Notes under the pieces: generated by a model
The model's database searches: none
What the model was told of the DNA's origin: nothing
The model's input: the letters and a program-made list of their open reading frames with translations, nothing else
Shown here: positions 21,711 through 32,626 of the stretch, in pieces
How positions within the stretch are numbered: the stretch's first letter is position 1
How the letters are laid out: each line of letters starts with the position of its first letter
NCBI GenBank assembly: GCA_013180625.2
Contig: SNVD02014566.1
Location: 1 to 64,000 of the forward strand
DNA: 64,000 nt
DNA from: Boswellia sacra
Taxonomy: Eukaryota > Streptophyta > Magnoliopsida > Sapindales > Burseraceae
Reading direction: 5' to 3'
Translations under genes and position numbers: made by a program

Positions 21711-22626
21711 AGAATGATTGGTGACGAGATTTTGTGTCAACATGCATGTGTCATATACATGTTATATTTTTTATCAACTTATGATAAAACAAGAATGTTA
21801 TTTTTATTATTATTTTACTGTTTCTAGAATTATATTTTATGAAGTATTTGATTTACAATAAATATATTTTTAGATTAGGATATAGTATCTTGTATCCTAA
21901 TTAAAATAGATATTTATCCTAATTTCTGAGGAGTTTAATTATATCACTTCTTATTTTATTTCTCCTAATTCTAATATGATTTTGATGTAGATCTTTTACA
22001 GGATTTCTAGGAGATGTCGTCCAAGACTCTCACTATATATATCATGTTATAACTGAAAGCTAAGACGCTGAAGAAAGATTGACGGGTTAGCTGATTTGGT
22101 TATGTTTTTTAGAGAGTCTTGATTTTGGCATTTCATGAATTGATAAAAGAGCTTCAACGTAAATTAGAATACTTTTTTAATCTGATTCTTTGAGTCTTTT
22201 GATTCATGTATGAGTGGTAGAAATCATACATGAGTTGTTGATTGTGTCTGTATGAGTTAGTAGACACTTAGAATAACTTGTGAGTTAAGTATTTATGTAA
22301 TTCAATGTTAGACTTCGTGTTGTATGTTTAACTTAACAGTGTATTGTTAAGTTATCTGCGATAGAGAGTGGACAGTGTCACTAGAGTTTATGATCTTTGC
22401 GAATATTTTATTTTACAAAGATTAGGTCAGTGTATGAGGATGAGTCAACACTATAAAAGGTCATAAAGATTGTACAAGCAAGAACTTAGTGAATTGCAGC
22501 TTTATAGTTGTCCGTGGATGTAGGTTTTATAACCAAACCACGTAAAAATCCTCCTGTGCCAATTTACTTAACAGTTTACTGTTTTATCTTATATAACTGC
22601 ATACTTCCAGAACTCTCAATAATCAT
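21391..22626 (+). mobile_element. Probable solo LTR of a Copia-type element, with TCGAG repeats in its 5' part
   Basis: The segment at about 22505-22560 reads GTCCGTGGATGTAGG, then an AACCAAACCACGT stretch, then AATCCTCCTGTGCC. This arrangement is characteristic of the R/U5 part of plant Copia LTRs. No primer site, gag or pol follows, so this looks like a solo LTR. The left part (21391-21700) consists of irregular repeats of a TGTCGAGAT/TGTCGAGTTT unit, a plausible repeated U3 block. TG...CA limits at 21391 and about 22626 are approximate. I could not define a matching 5-bp target duplication. Confidence 0.45.
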
Positions 22627-23659
22627 GATATGTGAATAAATAAAAAATAATATATTATTTTATATATAAAGTTTATAAGAATAACATTACTCATAAAAAT
22701 ATATTCGTCGGATATATTTTAAAACTTAGTAATTTTTTTAATATGTAAGTCAAAATTGTGAAGAAAAATGTCGAATTATTTAATAAGAGTTGCTCACTCG
22801 GCATCTTGCTCTATAATTTTTACTTTGTTTTTGTGCTGGACTGTTTATATTTCTATTGAAAAAATCATTGGATATATAAATAAAATAATCAAGATTTTAG
22901 GATTTTAATTTGCAGATATTTACAACCACATGTTAATATTCTACTTTATTTTTTATTTTTTTGTCAAATTGTGAGAAAACGAAAAGAGAGCCTATCAAGC
23001 TATTCATCATTTTGTAAGATAGTAGACATGGAAGCTAGTGGACAAACGAGTGGTGACGGCTTTACCCAAGTTGACAAATGAGCATCCAATCATTTATATG
23101 TTCATTCTTTAACAAACATTACATGTTGCATGTCCCTGTTGACAGCCTCTTTGCTAATATATGCATCAGATTGAACAATTGATTGAATCATACGTGATCA
23201 TATGTATCATCCAACAATTGCATTACAACCCGGCCGACCCTCTACCGAATTATTATCATTCATTCAAAACAGTTTTGGAGGCTATTAAATTGGCAACCAA
23301 CTATAGAACCAATCCAAACAAACCAAGATATTACAGAAAATTTCATTCTTACTCCTAATAACTCGTTACAATGAGTGATAGCAGATCATAATTATGCAAG
23401 TTGTAGATTAATTATACAAGATTTCATCACAAAATGGACAAAAAATGAAGAAGAAGAAAACAGTATTATATAAATTGCATGCCCCATGAGGCACCCGATT
23501 AATTAAGCTCCTTATTGGAGGTACAAAGTTGAAGAAATATTTTTTGTTTCAAATATATACTATTCTAAACGATTGTAACCATGTACATATCGCTCTCAAA
23601 TGATTGCCTTCACGATGACCAGGCCCATTTAGAGGAGGTTTTGTGCATGGCTGTGGAGC
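22627..23659. other. Intergenic DNA and 3' flank of UNE10
   Basis: No gene is recognised. The plus frame at 23161-23358 lacks conserved features. The part near 23450-23659 is likely the 3' UTR of the UNE10-like gene. Confidence 0.5.
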
Positions 23660-26600
23660 TTAGCTCTTAGAATTTGAAGGTGGAGGAGCTTGTTGCAGTT
23701 GTTGATACATTGCAGCCATTCGGCTATAAGCATCCATGGTCATGGGCTGCCACAATATATAACGTAATTATCAAATTCGATAATGAGAGCATGACATGTT
23801 AAATGAAGTTTTAACGATCAATTGCGTCTAATCACACACATTACGCATGGCTAGCTACCTGTGATTGGCACGCGAGGAATGGGGATAAAGGGTCCGTCAT
23901 CACTGTTGGTGTTGCAACTTGTAAGCGGTCACCTGAGCCATCCCACGAAGCCATAGGCATGAAAGGATTAGAAAAAACTGGGGCGATCCCAGTAATGTTG
24001 GGGCGGCCCATGGAGTTCATGTCCATGACACCCATTCCCATTCCCATCCCCATCCCCATACCCAATGGAGCCATCATGGACAGTTGAAGTTGCTGTTGCA
24101 TGGTCATTGGCAACATCATGTGTGGCATGTTCATTCTACTCATCATTTGAACTTGAGCTTGAAGTTGCTTCAGATATTCGATCACTTCGTCAAGCATTGA
24201 AGCTTTGTCGGTCTGCAATAATGAAGATAGTGTAGATCAAATTACTGTGCCAAACAGATACAATATCCAAAAGAATGTTTAACAAATTGGGAAATATTTA
24301 CGTGCCCGCAAGCTTCAATATTGGTAGTAAACAATAGCACTACGTTTGACGAGTTTGAACTTAAAACTTTAATCCATTTTTTCTCCTGATAGACTGCTGG
24401 TATATTAAGTTCAAGTATCCGTTCAATGCTTCAAGAGTTAAAATTAAATGCCAGTTTCACATCATTAATTGTGAAGTGTAAGGTGTGAAGGCATTTTGCC
24501 TTTCACACTGCCTTCACACAATCCCACATCGGTGGGATTCAAAATCAAAGTGGGGAGGCGAGGCTATATAATAAAGCCTCCTCCTCCCCTTACACTTGTA
24601 TCAAGCTTCTGTATTAAGCTTTTCTCTTCTTCTTCCCTTGTAATCTCCTCCATTTTAATTGTGAGAGAGATTGTAATATTTTTCTTTATAGTGAAATATT
24701 TTCGGTCTTGTCCCGTAGAGGTTTCCCTCAAATTGAGGGTTTTACCACGTTAAATATTTGTGTCTTTATTTTCTTTAATTGCCTTTAATTTATTTATTGT
24801 GCGAAGGCTGAGCCGCCCAAGTTGTCTATTTTATTTATTGTGGAGGGCAGTGCCACCCAAATTGTTATTTCTAACATAACAATTTGTTTCTTGTCTTTTA
24901 TTTGAGCTGCGGTAGGAGTGTTCAATCTCCTAACAGTGGTATCAGAGCAAGGTTGCGAAGGCAGAGCCAAGGGTTAGGACAGTGAGTGGTTACTTGTATG
25001 GTTATATACATGTCTAGGAAAGCTTTGTCAAAAAGACGATAAGAGTCTAAGGAGACTGGATTTTAAGTGGGACCGCTTGTGACCCCTCCAGTGTTTCCTG
25101 GAAGCTTTCCTGGTGTATATTAAATCGTACCGGCACTTACTACTATTCTTGGTTACTGTTTAGCAGTGGTGTACGTATACGAATACTGTCACTGTTCACG
25201 TATACGATACTATTCAAGGGTACTGTTCACATATACGGTACTGTTCACTGCAAGACAAATGGCAGCCAAATTCAAGATAGAGAAGTTCGATGGAAACAAC
25301 TTTGGGCTATGGAAAATTAAAATAAAGGCTATCTTGAGAAAAGAAAATTGCCTTGAAGCAATTGATGGAAGACCGGAAAATATGCAAGATGAAAATAAAT
25401 GGGAGAAGATAGATGGTGATGCGATGGCAATCTACATCTAGCAGTTGCAGATGAAGTGCTGTCAAGTATTCAAGAATTAAACTCTGCAAAGGAGATTTGG
25501 GATACTTTGACAAGCTTGTATGAAGCCAAATCTCTACACAACAAAATTTTCTTGAAAAGGAAGCTGTACACTCTTCGTATGTCAGAAACCACTCCGGTGA
25601 CTGAACATATCAACACTTTGAAGACGTTATTCTCTCAGCTCTCAACCATGGAGCATAACATAGAAGAGAAGGAACGTGCTGAGCTTCTACTTCAGAGTTT
25701 ACCTGATTCATATGACAATCTCATCCTCAACTTGGCAAATGGTTCAATGAAGTCATCTCTAGTCTTTAATGATGTTGCGGCTGCTGTCTTAGAAGAAGAA
25801 AGCAGACGTAAAAACAAGGAAGACAGAATAATGACTTCTCAACATGCAGAGGCTTTATCCGCCAACAGAGGGAGATCAAGGGAACGTGGTTCCAGTGGGA
25901 GTCACAATCAGAACAGGGGAAAGTCTAAAGGAAGGAAGTTTATTAAATGCTACCATTGTGGAAAGCAAGGGCACGTGAAAAATGAGTGTTGGCATCTTAA
26001 GAAGAATGGAGAGGGAAACAGCAAAGGAAAAGAATCTGAGTTGTCGGGATCTCAGGGTTGTGTAGCAAGTACTTCAGGGAATGGCGAAATCTTGTGCAGC
26101 GAGGCAACAACAGTTGTGGAAGGCAGAAAAAGGTTTGCTGATATATGGTTAATTGATTCAGCAGCAACATGGCATATGACTTCTAGAAGAGATTGGTTCT
26201 ATCAATATAAACCTATCTCAGAAGGGTCTGTGTACATGGGTGATGATCATGCCTTAAAAATCGCTGGTATTGGAACCATCAAAGTAAAAATGTTTGATGG
26301 TACGATTCGCACTATCCAAGATGTACGACATGTGACTGGCTTGAAGAAAAATTTGCTATCGATGGGACAGTTGGATGACCTCGGATGTGAGTTCCATACA
26401 AAAAATGGGATCATGAAGGTTGTCAGAGGCGCACTTGTGGTGATGAAGGCAGAAAAGATTGCTGCTAACCTATACATGCTCCATGGAGAAACGGTTCAGG
26501 AGGCAGAAACAGCGGTTGCTAGTTCTGGAGAAGAATTGTCTATGATATGGCATCGAAGACTTGGCCATATGTCCGAAAAGGGTTTGAAGATTCTCTCTGG

Positions 26601-29600
26601 AATCAAAACTGTAAGTTTACCATTCTGTGAGCATTGTGTTATTAGCAAGCAGAGTAGACTGAGTTTTAGCAGATCTATTACTAGAAGTAAAAACATTCTA
26701 GACTTGATTCATTCTGATGTTTGGGAATCACCAGTTACGTCCCTAGGAGGAACAAACTACTTTGTATTGTTTGTGGATGATTATTCTAGGAGATGTTGGG
26801 TATATGTCATCAAGAAAAAGTCAGATGTATTTCCTGTATTTAAAGCCTTCAAAGCACAGGTGGAACTTGAATCCGGAAAAAGGATCAAGTGTTTGAGGAC
26901 AGATAATGGGAGAGAATTCTGCAACAAGGAATTTGACACATTTTGCAGTAAAGAAGGTGTGAAACGGCAGAAGACAGTTGCTTACACGCCACAACAAAAT
27001 GGAGTGGCAGAACGGACGAATAGAACTCTCGCAGAAAGAATGAGAGCATTACTAAAGACTGCGGGTCTACCCAAGACATTTTGGGCAGAAGCAGCCACTA
27101 CAGCCTGTTACTTGATAAATAGGTCTCCATCAACAGCAATTGAGATGAAGACACCTATGGAGATGTGGACCGGTAAGCCAACTGATTATTCCTCCCTTCA
27201 TATTTTCGGATGTCCTGCTTATGTAATGTATCATGACCAAGAAAGAACGAAGCTGGATCCAAAATCCAGGAAATGTATCTTCTTGGGATATGCTGATGGA
27301 GTAAAGGGGTATCGCTTATGGGATCCTACTGCCCATAAGATTGTCATCAGCAGGGATGTTGTCTTTATAGAAGACATGTTTAAATGTGAAGAAAGTGATA
27401 GCACGAAGAAAAATGTTGAGACTGTATCAATACAGGAAGAAACAGTTTCTTCTGAAGCAATACCAGAACATGATGATCAAGAACCAGTCGAGTCTGAAGC
27501 ACCTGAAGTCCGTCGATCAACTCGAGAAAGAAGGGAACCTTCTTGGCACTCAGAATATGTGATGGCGAGCAATGTTGCATACTGTCTCCTAACAGAAGAT
27601 GGGGAGCCTTCCACCTTTCAGGAGGCTATAAAAAGTTCTAATGCATCTTTATGGATGACAGCAATGCATGAAGAGATGGAAGCTTTAGACAAAAACAAGA
27701 CATGGGATCTTGTGCCACTACCATATGGAAGAAAAGCCATCGGAAACAAATGGGTCTACAAGATCAAACGTGATGGGAATGATCAAGTGGAGCGGTATCG
27801 TGCTCGACTGGTGGTCAAAGGATATGCTCAGAAAGAAGGAGTTGATTTCAATGAGATATTCTCTCCTGTGGTAAGACTTACAACAATTCGAGTAGTCTTG
27901 GCTATGTGTGCTACTTTTGACTTACACTTAGAGCAGTTAGATGTAAAAACTGCGTTTCTTCATGGAGAACTTGAAGAAGAAATTTATATGCTCCAACCGG
28001 AAGGTTTTGTTAAAGAAGGAAAAGAAAACTTGGTTTGCAGGTTGACCAAATCTTTGTACGGCTTAAAACAGGCGCTAAGATGTTGGTACAAGAGATTTGA
28101 TTCATTCATCATCAGCCTTGGGTAAAACAGACTCAGTTCAGATCATTGTACTTATTACAAGAGGTTTGAGGAAGACTTTATCATTTTGCTGTTGTACGTG
28201 GACGATATGTTGGTAACAGGCACCAACAAAGATCAGGTCCAAGAATTAAAGGCACAATTGGCTAGGGGTTTTGAAATGAAGGATTTAGGACCGGCAAACA
28301 AGATTCTAGGGATGCAAATTCACCGAGACAGAAAAAACAGGAAGATTTGGCTATCTCAAAAGAACTACTTGAAGAAAATCTTGCGTCGCTTCAACATGCA
28401 AGATTGTAAGCCAATTTCTACCCCATTTCCTGTTAATCATAAATTATCCTCAAGTATGAGTCCTAGCAATGAAGCGGAGAGGATGGAAATGTCTCGAGTA
28501 CCGTATGCATCAGCAGTAGGGAGCCTAATGTATGCTATGATTTGTACAAGACCAGACATTGCACAAGCAGTGGGAGCGGTCAGTAGATTCATGGCTAATC
28601 CGGGGAGAGAGCATTGGAATTCTGTTAAGAGGATCCTTAGATACATCAAAGGAACCTCTGATGCTGCACTATGCTATGGGGGATCAGAGTTCATTGTCAA
28701 TGGCTATGTTGATTCAGATTTTGCAGGAGATATTGACAAAAGGAAGTCCACTACAGGCTATGTGTTTACACTTGCAGGAGGTGCTGTGAGCTGGGTATCT
28801 AAACTTCAAACTGTTGTGGCTCTATCTACAACAGAAGCAGAGTATATGGCAGCTACACAAGCTTGCAAGGAAGCTGTTTGGATCAAAAGGTTATTGGAGG
28901 AACTCGGGCACAAACAAGAGAAGATTTCTTTGTTTTGTGACAGTCAGAGTGCCTTGCATATCGCAAGGAATCCAGCCTTTCATTCAAGAACGAAGCACAT
29001 AGGAGTTCAATATCATTATGTACGAGAAGTAGTGGAAGATGGAATAGTGGATATGAGAAAATCCACACGAAGGACAACATAGCAGATGCATTAACCAAAC
29101 CAATCAATGCTGACAAGTTCATCTGGTGTAGAACGTCTTGTGGCCTGTTAGAGATGTGAGCAGCATGTATAGAGACAAGACTGAAAGGAAAAATGCCTTC
29201 AAGTGGGAGAATGTGAAGTGTAAGGTGTGAAGGCATTTTGCCTTTCACACTGCCTTCACACAATCCCACATCGGTGGGATTCAAAATCAAAGTGGGGAGG
29301 CGAGGCTATATAATAAAGCCTCCTCCTCCCCTTACACTTGTACCAAGCTTATGTATTAAGCTTTTCTCTTCTTCCTCCCTTGTAATCTCCTCCATTTTAA
29401 TTGTGAGAGAGATTGTAATATTTTTCTTTATAGTAAAATATTTTCGGTCTTGTCCCGTGGAGGTTTCCCTCAAATTGAGGGTTTTACCACGTTAAATATT
29501 TGTGTCTTTATTTTCTTTAATTGCCTTTAATTTATTTATTGTGCGAAGGCTGAGCCGCCCAAGTTGTCTATTTTATTTATTGTGGAGGGCAGTGCCACCC

Positions 29601-29802
29601 AAATTGTTATTTCTAACATAACAATTTGTTTCTTGTCTTTTATTTGAGCTGCGGTAGGAGTGTTCAATCTCCTAACATTAATGACACTGAACAGTTACTA
29701 GGACATTAATTTTAACCATTTTATTTGTATGTATTCAGCTTCATGGCTAGGTCTTCATCCCCATTTTCTATATCAAAACATGCACCTTCTCTCTTCACCC
29801 CA

Positions 29803-29840
<38 letters not shown>

Positions 29841-32626
29841 GCCAAACCAACCCCACGTTGTCTCTGATAGCCACTAACTATTATATCCGTGAGAGACTCT
29901 TTAAAGCAATAATGAAAAAGGATCTAATATCAGAAAAGTTGCCGCGAAGGCGCGAAGATAAACTGATATCAGACAAACATAAGGGTATCAGGGCCTACAA
30001 CTGGAAGGTGATTTATGTGGTAGCAGGTGATTGTCTTCATACCTAACAACCTTGTGTCAAGTTGTCCCAGCTGCAACTATGGTATGTGGACTAGGGTAAT
30101 CTGATCCATCCCAAATTGCCTACAGCCATTTGGATGCAAAGACTCTCTTCGATCACATTAAGACCTCTGCAGACTGTACCCTCACTGTCCCATTTTAAGT
30201 GTTTTATGACCTTTAGGGCACATTTCTAGTGCAAGCCAATATGATGTTATTTCAGCTAATTTTGGATCAGCTTAACAGTGATCAGTATGTCCTGAGAAAA
30301 GCTTATATGTAACGATATTTCATGCATATATAGCAATGATTTAGAATACATAAAAGATCATCTTTTTGTAATATATATTTTTTCTTACTTACCAAAAAAA
30401 AAAAAAAAAGGTATATATCGAAGGATAATAACCAAAATTAAATAAGATATTCCGCCAGCGCATAATTTCGGTAAGCGATAGTGAAGGCGAGAGAACTTTT
30501 GGCAAAAGAGTTATTCTTTAGCTTTTTGTTCTTCTATTTCATCTTTATCATTTTGTGGGTCCCTTCTATTCTATAAATTAATTAAACTTATATTAGGTTA
30601 AGTTTTATAAAAAAATGGTATTATTATCTCAAACGAGTCAAATTTAAGAATGTACTTTTTGAAAGTTAAAAAGACTGAGGGAACCTAGCTATCTAGCTCG
30701 ATAACTGAGAATGAAGACATGAAATAAATAAATAAAGGCCCGTGCCCGTGCAAGAAGAAAATGTAAAGTAAATTTTAAACAAGAAAGAATTTATAAGTTG
30801 CATAGATATATTGAGATAATTAAGTAGAATGTGAACTTTAGTCTTTAGAAGTCAATGATGCAAGGGATCCTATAAGATTGAATTAATGTGACTTAAAAGC
30901 TGCAATAATTAAAGACTGACTAGTAAACAGAGGGATGGATGGAAGGTGAAATTAAAGGGTCTTTGAATACACTGAGAATAGCATGCGTAACTGAATGAGT
31001 TATGAGATAAAATAGCAGCCTGTGAAGTTTCGTACGTACCTTGCTGGAATTAGGGACCAGCTTCTGCAGTGTCTTCATCCTTTGGTTGATCTTATCTCGC
31101 CTTTTCTGGAAATCAATGCGCTTATATTTAGTAAAAATTTTTGCATGAACGTGTATCATATATGTGGTTCTGTATCGAACTGGAGACAACATTATTATAG
31201 ACACTTAATATGGCTAGTTACGATAAAGACCCAACAAGCCCCAGCTGGCTCAGACCCTCCACAGTTTAAATTAAATATGTATGGTTATCATGAAATTTCA
31301 AACTTTAAAAGAAGTCAAATTGTCAGCTTTATGTTTTCAATCTTTTTAACACCGACTGAAGAGGAAGACCGATATTAAGGAGAGAGAAATAGAGAACATA
31401 CACGTTCATATTAAGGAGAGAGAAATAGAGAACATACACGTTCAGATTGATTATGGATTGCAGCAGCCCTACTCCTTTTAGTTGAAATCGAGGATTTCCC
31501 ATTTCCCTTAATCTTGATCCCCTCAAAATCTGCTTTTTCTTTCTTTAAATAAATCAACACATACATATAAATAAATAAATAAAAGTCATTATGGATCTCT
31601 TTAAACTAACAATAGCGAGAACAAAAAAACGAAAATATATATGTCATATACGAAACTACGTGCATGCAAAATAGTACGTATCAGAAAAATAGAAAAATAG
31701 AGTAGAAAGTGTGGAAGTTTACCTGTGGTGTGCTGTGACAAACGGAGTCATGATCGTCGGCGGTGGTTGCCTTGGTGCAGGGCCTGGCAGAGCTGGTGTT
31801 TTCAGGCGAACCCATTGAAGTAGAAGTGAAACCGAGGCCCATGTCCATGTCATAGGTGTCATGAGTCACATGCTGGCTATCCCTCCCAAACGTGGCGCTA
31901 CCGCTCACGCTTTGGTCTCTGCTGCTCCACTCGGGTGCCACCGGGGCACGCGCCACCCTCGCCCCCTTACCCGTGTGGAGGGCCTCCTCATCCTGAGTAG
32001 CAGCTGGCCCACTGCAAGACCCCACACGAGCTGAGCACTCCACTACACAAGTACCGCCAAGCCCTGGCACCGGGTCCACCACGTGCGTTGTCCGGTCTTC
32101 GGACTGGTTAGAGCACGGGACCAAAGCGTCCATAGTCATGGTAGCAGAGGCTGCAGCAGCAGCGGCGGCCACCCGCTGCTGGTCAAGCCAGGGAGCCAGC
32201 TCTCCGCCGCCGCCGCTATTAAAGGGAGGCTTGCGCTGAGGCAAGCTGGTGGCCTGGTTGACTATAGACTCGAGGGTACCACTGGCGCGTGGCTTCTCCC
32301 AATTGTACTTTGTGGTGGAAGAGGTGGCCACGGGGGGTTTGGTAGGCCCGCGCGGTGGTCCTAAGCCGTGCATGGCTAGCTGCCCGTTCTCCCACGTTAG
32401 CTCTGCTACTTCGTAGTCTAACCTGCACCGAGTTACCCGACGCCGTTTTAACACGAATTATCACATAATTTTAAACATGTTTGCGTTTATTTTATATAAG
32501 AGAGAGAGAGAGAGAAAGTAAGTACATGGAGACATCAGGCGCAGTTGAATTTGAGCGTGAGCGGAGAGGGAGTCGAGCGTAGTTTGGATTATCATCGAGA
32601 TTCCAACTGGGAACACACTGGCTCAT
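23660..32626 (-). CDS. UNE10: UNE10/PIF8-like phytochrome-interacting bHLH transcription factor
   Basis: A nuclear bHLH factor that binds G-/E-box DNA and interacts with photoactivated phytochrome B. Six minus-strand exons, 32526-32626, 31723-32422, 31438-31542, 31040-31105, 23859-24212 and 23660-23746, are all in phase and give 470 residues. The N-terminus MSQCVPSWNLDD and the active-phyB-binding motif ELTWENGQL (41-49) mark the UNE10/PIF8 branch. Residues 127-132 are near a poly-Ala run and TMDALVPCSN. The bHLH basic region has the G-box-reading triad His297, Glu301, Arg305 (HNQSERKRR). The first helix ends at VPNSSK324, and helix 2 (TDKASMLDEVIEYLKQLQAQ) is in exon 5. A Met/Gly-Met repeat and a Gln-rich tail follow. 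Intron 4 (24213-31039) holds a Copia element in antisense orientation. Exon 3 is followed by a 36-bp duplication that copies the splice donor. The coding sequence itself shows no lesion. Confidence 0.93.
24030..24066 (-). repeat. Hexanucleotide coding microsatellite in UNE10 exon 5
   Basis: The minus strand repeats ATGGGG/ATGGGA units that encode a Gly-Met run (GMGMGMGMGMGV). Length changes here would stay in frame. It lies just after the second bHLH helix. Confidence 0.8.
24470..24935 (+). repeat. 5' LTR of the Copia element
   Basis: Begins TGTGAAGTGTAAGG and ends CAATCTCCTAACA. It carries a TATATAATAAAG promoter-like block at about 24565-24577. The primer-binding site follows after one base. 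Confidence 0.95.
24937..24948 (+). other. Primer-binding site of the Copia element
   Basis: TGGTATCAGAGC, complementary to the 3' end of initiator tRNA-Met, one base after the 5' LTR. Confidence 0.93.
25259..25441 (+). pseudogene. Copia gag N-terminus, frameshifted
   Basis: Starts MAAKFKIEKFDGNNFGLWK, the standard gag N-terminus of TNT1-type elements, and continues through a typical capsid region. The frame breaks near 25430, where one base appears to be missing, and reaches a TAG at 25439-25441. The remaining gag continues in another frame from about 25442. Confidence 0.9.
25442..28125 (+). pseudogene. Copia gag-protease-integrase-reverse transcriptase polyprotein, truncated
   Basis: Positions count from the Met at 25456. 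The zinc knuckle CYHCGKQGHVKNEC is at 165-178. The protease active site appears as DSAA (234-237) where DSGA is usual. The GAG_pre-integrase HRRLGH motif is near 361. The integrase core includes HSDVWESP, RTDNGREF and TPQQNGVAERTNRTL. The reverse transcriptase starts at WDLVPLP...NKWVYKIK and includes QLDVKTAFLHG and KSLYGLKQ. A TAA at 28123-28125 ends the frame in the middle of the reverse transcriptase, before the YVDD box. Reading continues in the same frame after the stop. Confidence 0.95.
28126..29082 (+). pseudogene. Copia reverse transcriptase C-terminus and RNase H, broken at the 3' end
   Basis: Same frame as the preceding segment, after its nonsense codon. It contains the YVDD catalytic box of reverse transcriptase (about 28195-28206), KDLGPANKILGMQIHRD, and the RNase H motifs YVDSDFAGD, STTEAEY and FCDSQSALH. 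Near 29058 one base is missing. The frame then ends at 29082, and the usual C-terminal residues lie in the neighbouring frame up to about 29160. Confidence 0.93.
29201..29211 (+). other. Polypurine tract of the Copia element
   Basis: AAGTGGGAGAA directly precedes the 3' LTR, with one T before its TG. It is the expected priming site for plus-strand synthesis. Confidence 0.75.
29212..29677 (+). repeat. 3' LTR of the Copia element
   Basis: 466 bp, same length as the 5' LTR. It differs by five substitutions I can see, all between about 29340 and 29462 in this copy. It is followed by the target duplication TTAAT. Confidence 0.95.
29683..31039 (-). other. Remainder of UNE10 intron 4
   Basis: Intron sequence between the Copia element and exon 4. 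It contains a (TC)n microsatellite at about 29805-29839. The plus frame at 29729-30046 crosses that repeat and has no homology I recognise, so I do not call a gene. Confidence 0.7.
31372..31443. repeat. Perfect 36-bp tandem duplication across the UNE10 exon 3 splice donor
   Basis: 31372-31407 and 31408-31443 are identical. Each copy includes the exon end plus donor sequence, GAACGT|GTATGTTC on the minus strand. The inner donor at 31437 gives the conserved bHLH reading frame. The outer one at 31401 would retain 36 bases containing an in-frame TAA. Confidence 0.95.

Larger units (their letters stand above)
24470..29677 (+). mobile_element. Ty1/Copia (TNT1-94-like) LTR retrotransposon inside UNE10 intron 4
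   Basis: Structurally complete: 466-bp LTRs at 24470-24935 and 29212-29677, both TG...CA, flanked by the 5-bp target duplication TTAAT (24465-24469 and 29678-29682). The primer-binding site TGGTATCAGAGC is at 24937 and a purine tract precedes the 3' LTR. The internal order gag, protease, integrase, reverse transcriptase, RNase H defines Copia. By eye I count five differences between the LTRs (about 1 percent), so the insertion is recent. The polyprotein has three lesions: a frameshift near 25430, a nonsense codon at 28123-28125 and a frameshift near 29058. The element could move only with proteins supplied in trans. It lies opposite to the host gene. Confidence 0.96.

Noticed and set aside
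23161..23358. 65-codon plus-strand ORF downstream of UNE10
   Set aside because: No conserved motif. It lies in AT-rich spacer.
24496..24753. 85-codon ORF, repeated at 29238-29495
   Set aside because: It lies wholly inside the two LTR copies of the Copia element. The duplication reflects the LTR and not a gene family.
26247..29290. Several minus-strand ORFs across the Copia element
   Set aside because: They are shadows of the plus-strand polyprotein, which carries all retroviral-type motifs.
29729..30046. 105-codon plus-strand ORF in the UNE10 intron
   Set aside because: It runs through a (TC)n microsatellite and has no homology I recognise. It is antisense to the host intron.
32083..32364. 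Plus-strand ORF opposite UNE10 exon 2
   Set aside because: The GC-rich exon leaves long antisense frames open. The minus strand has the PIF motifs and correct splice sites.
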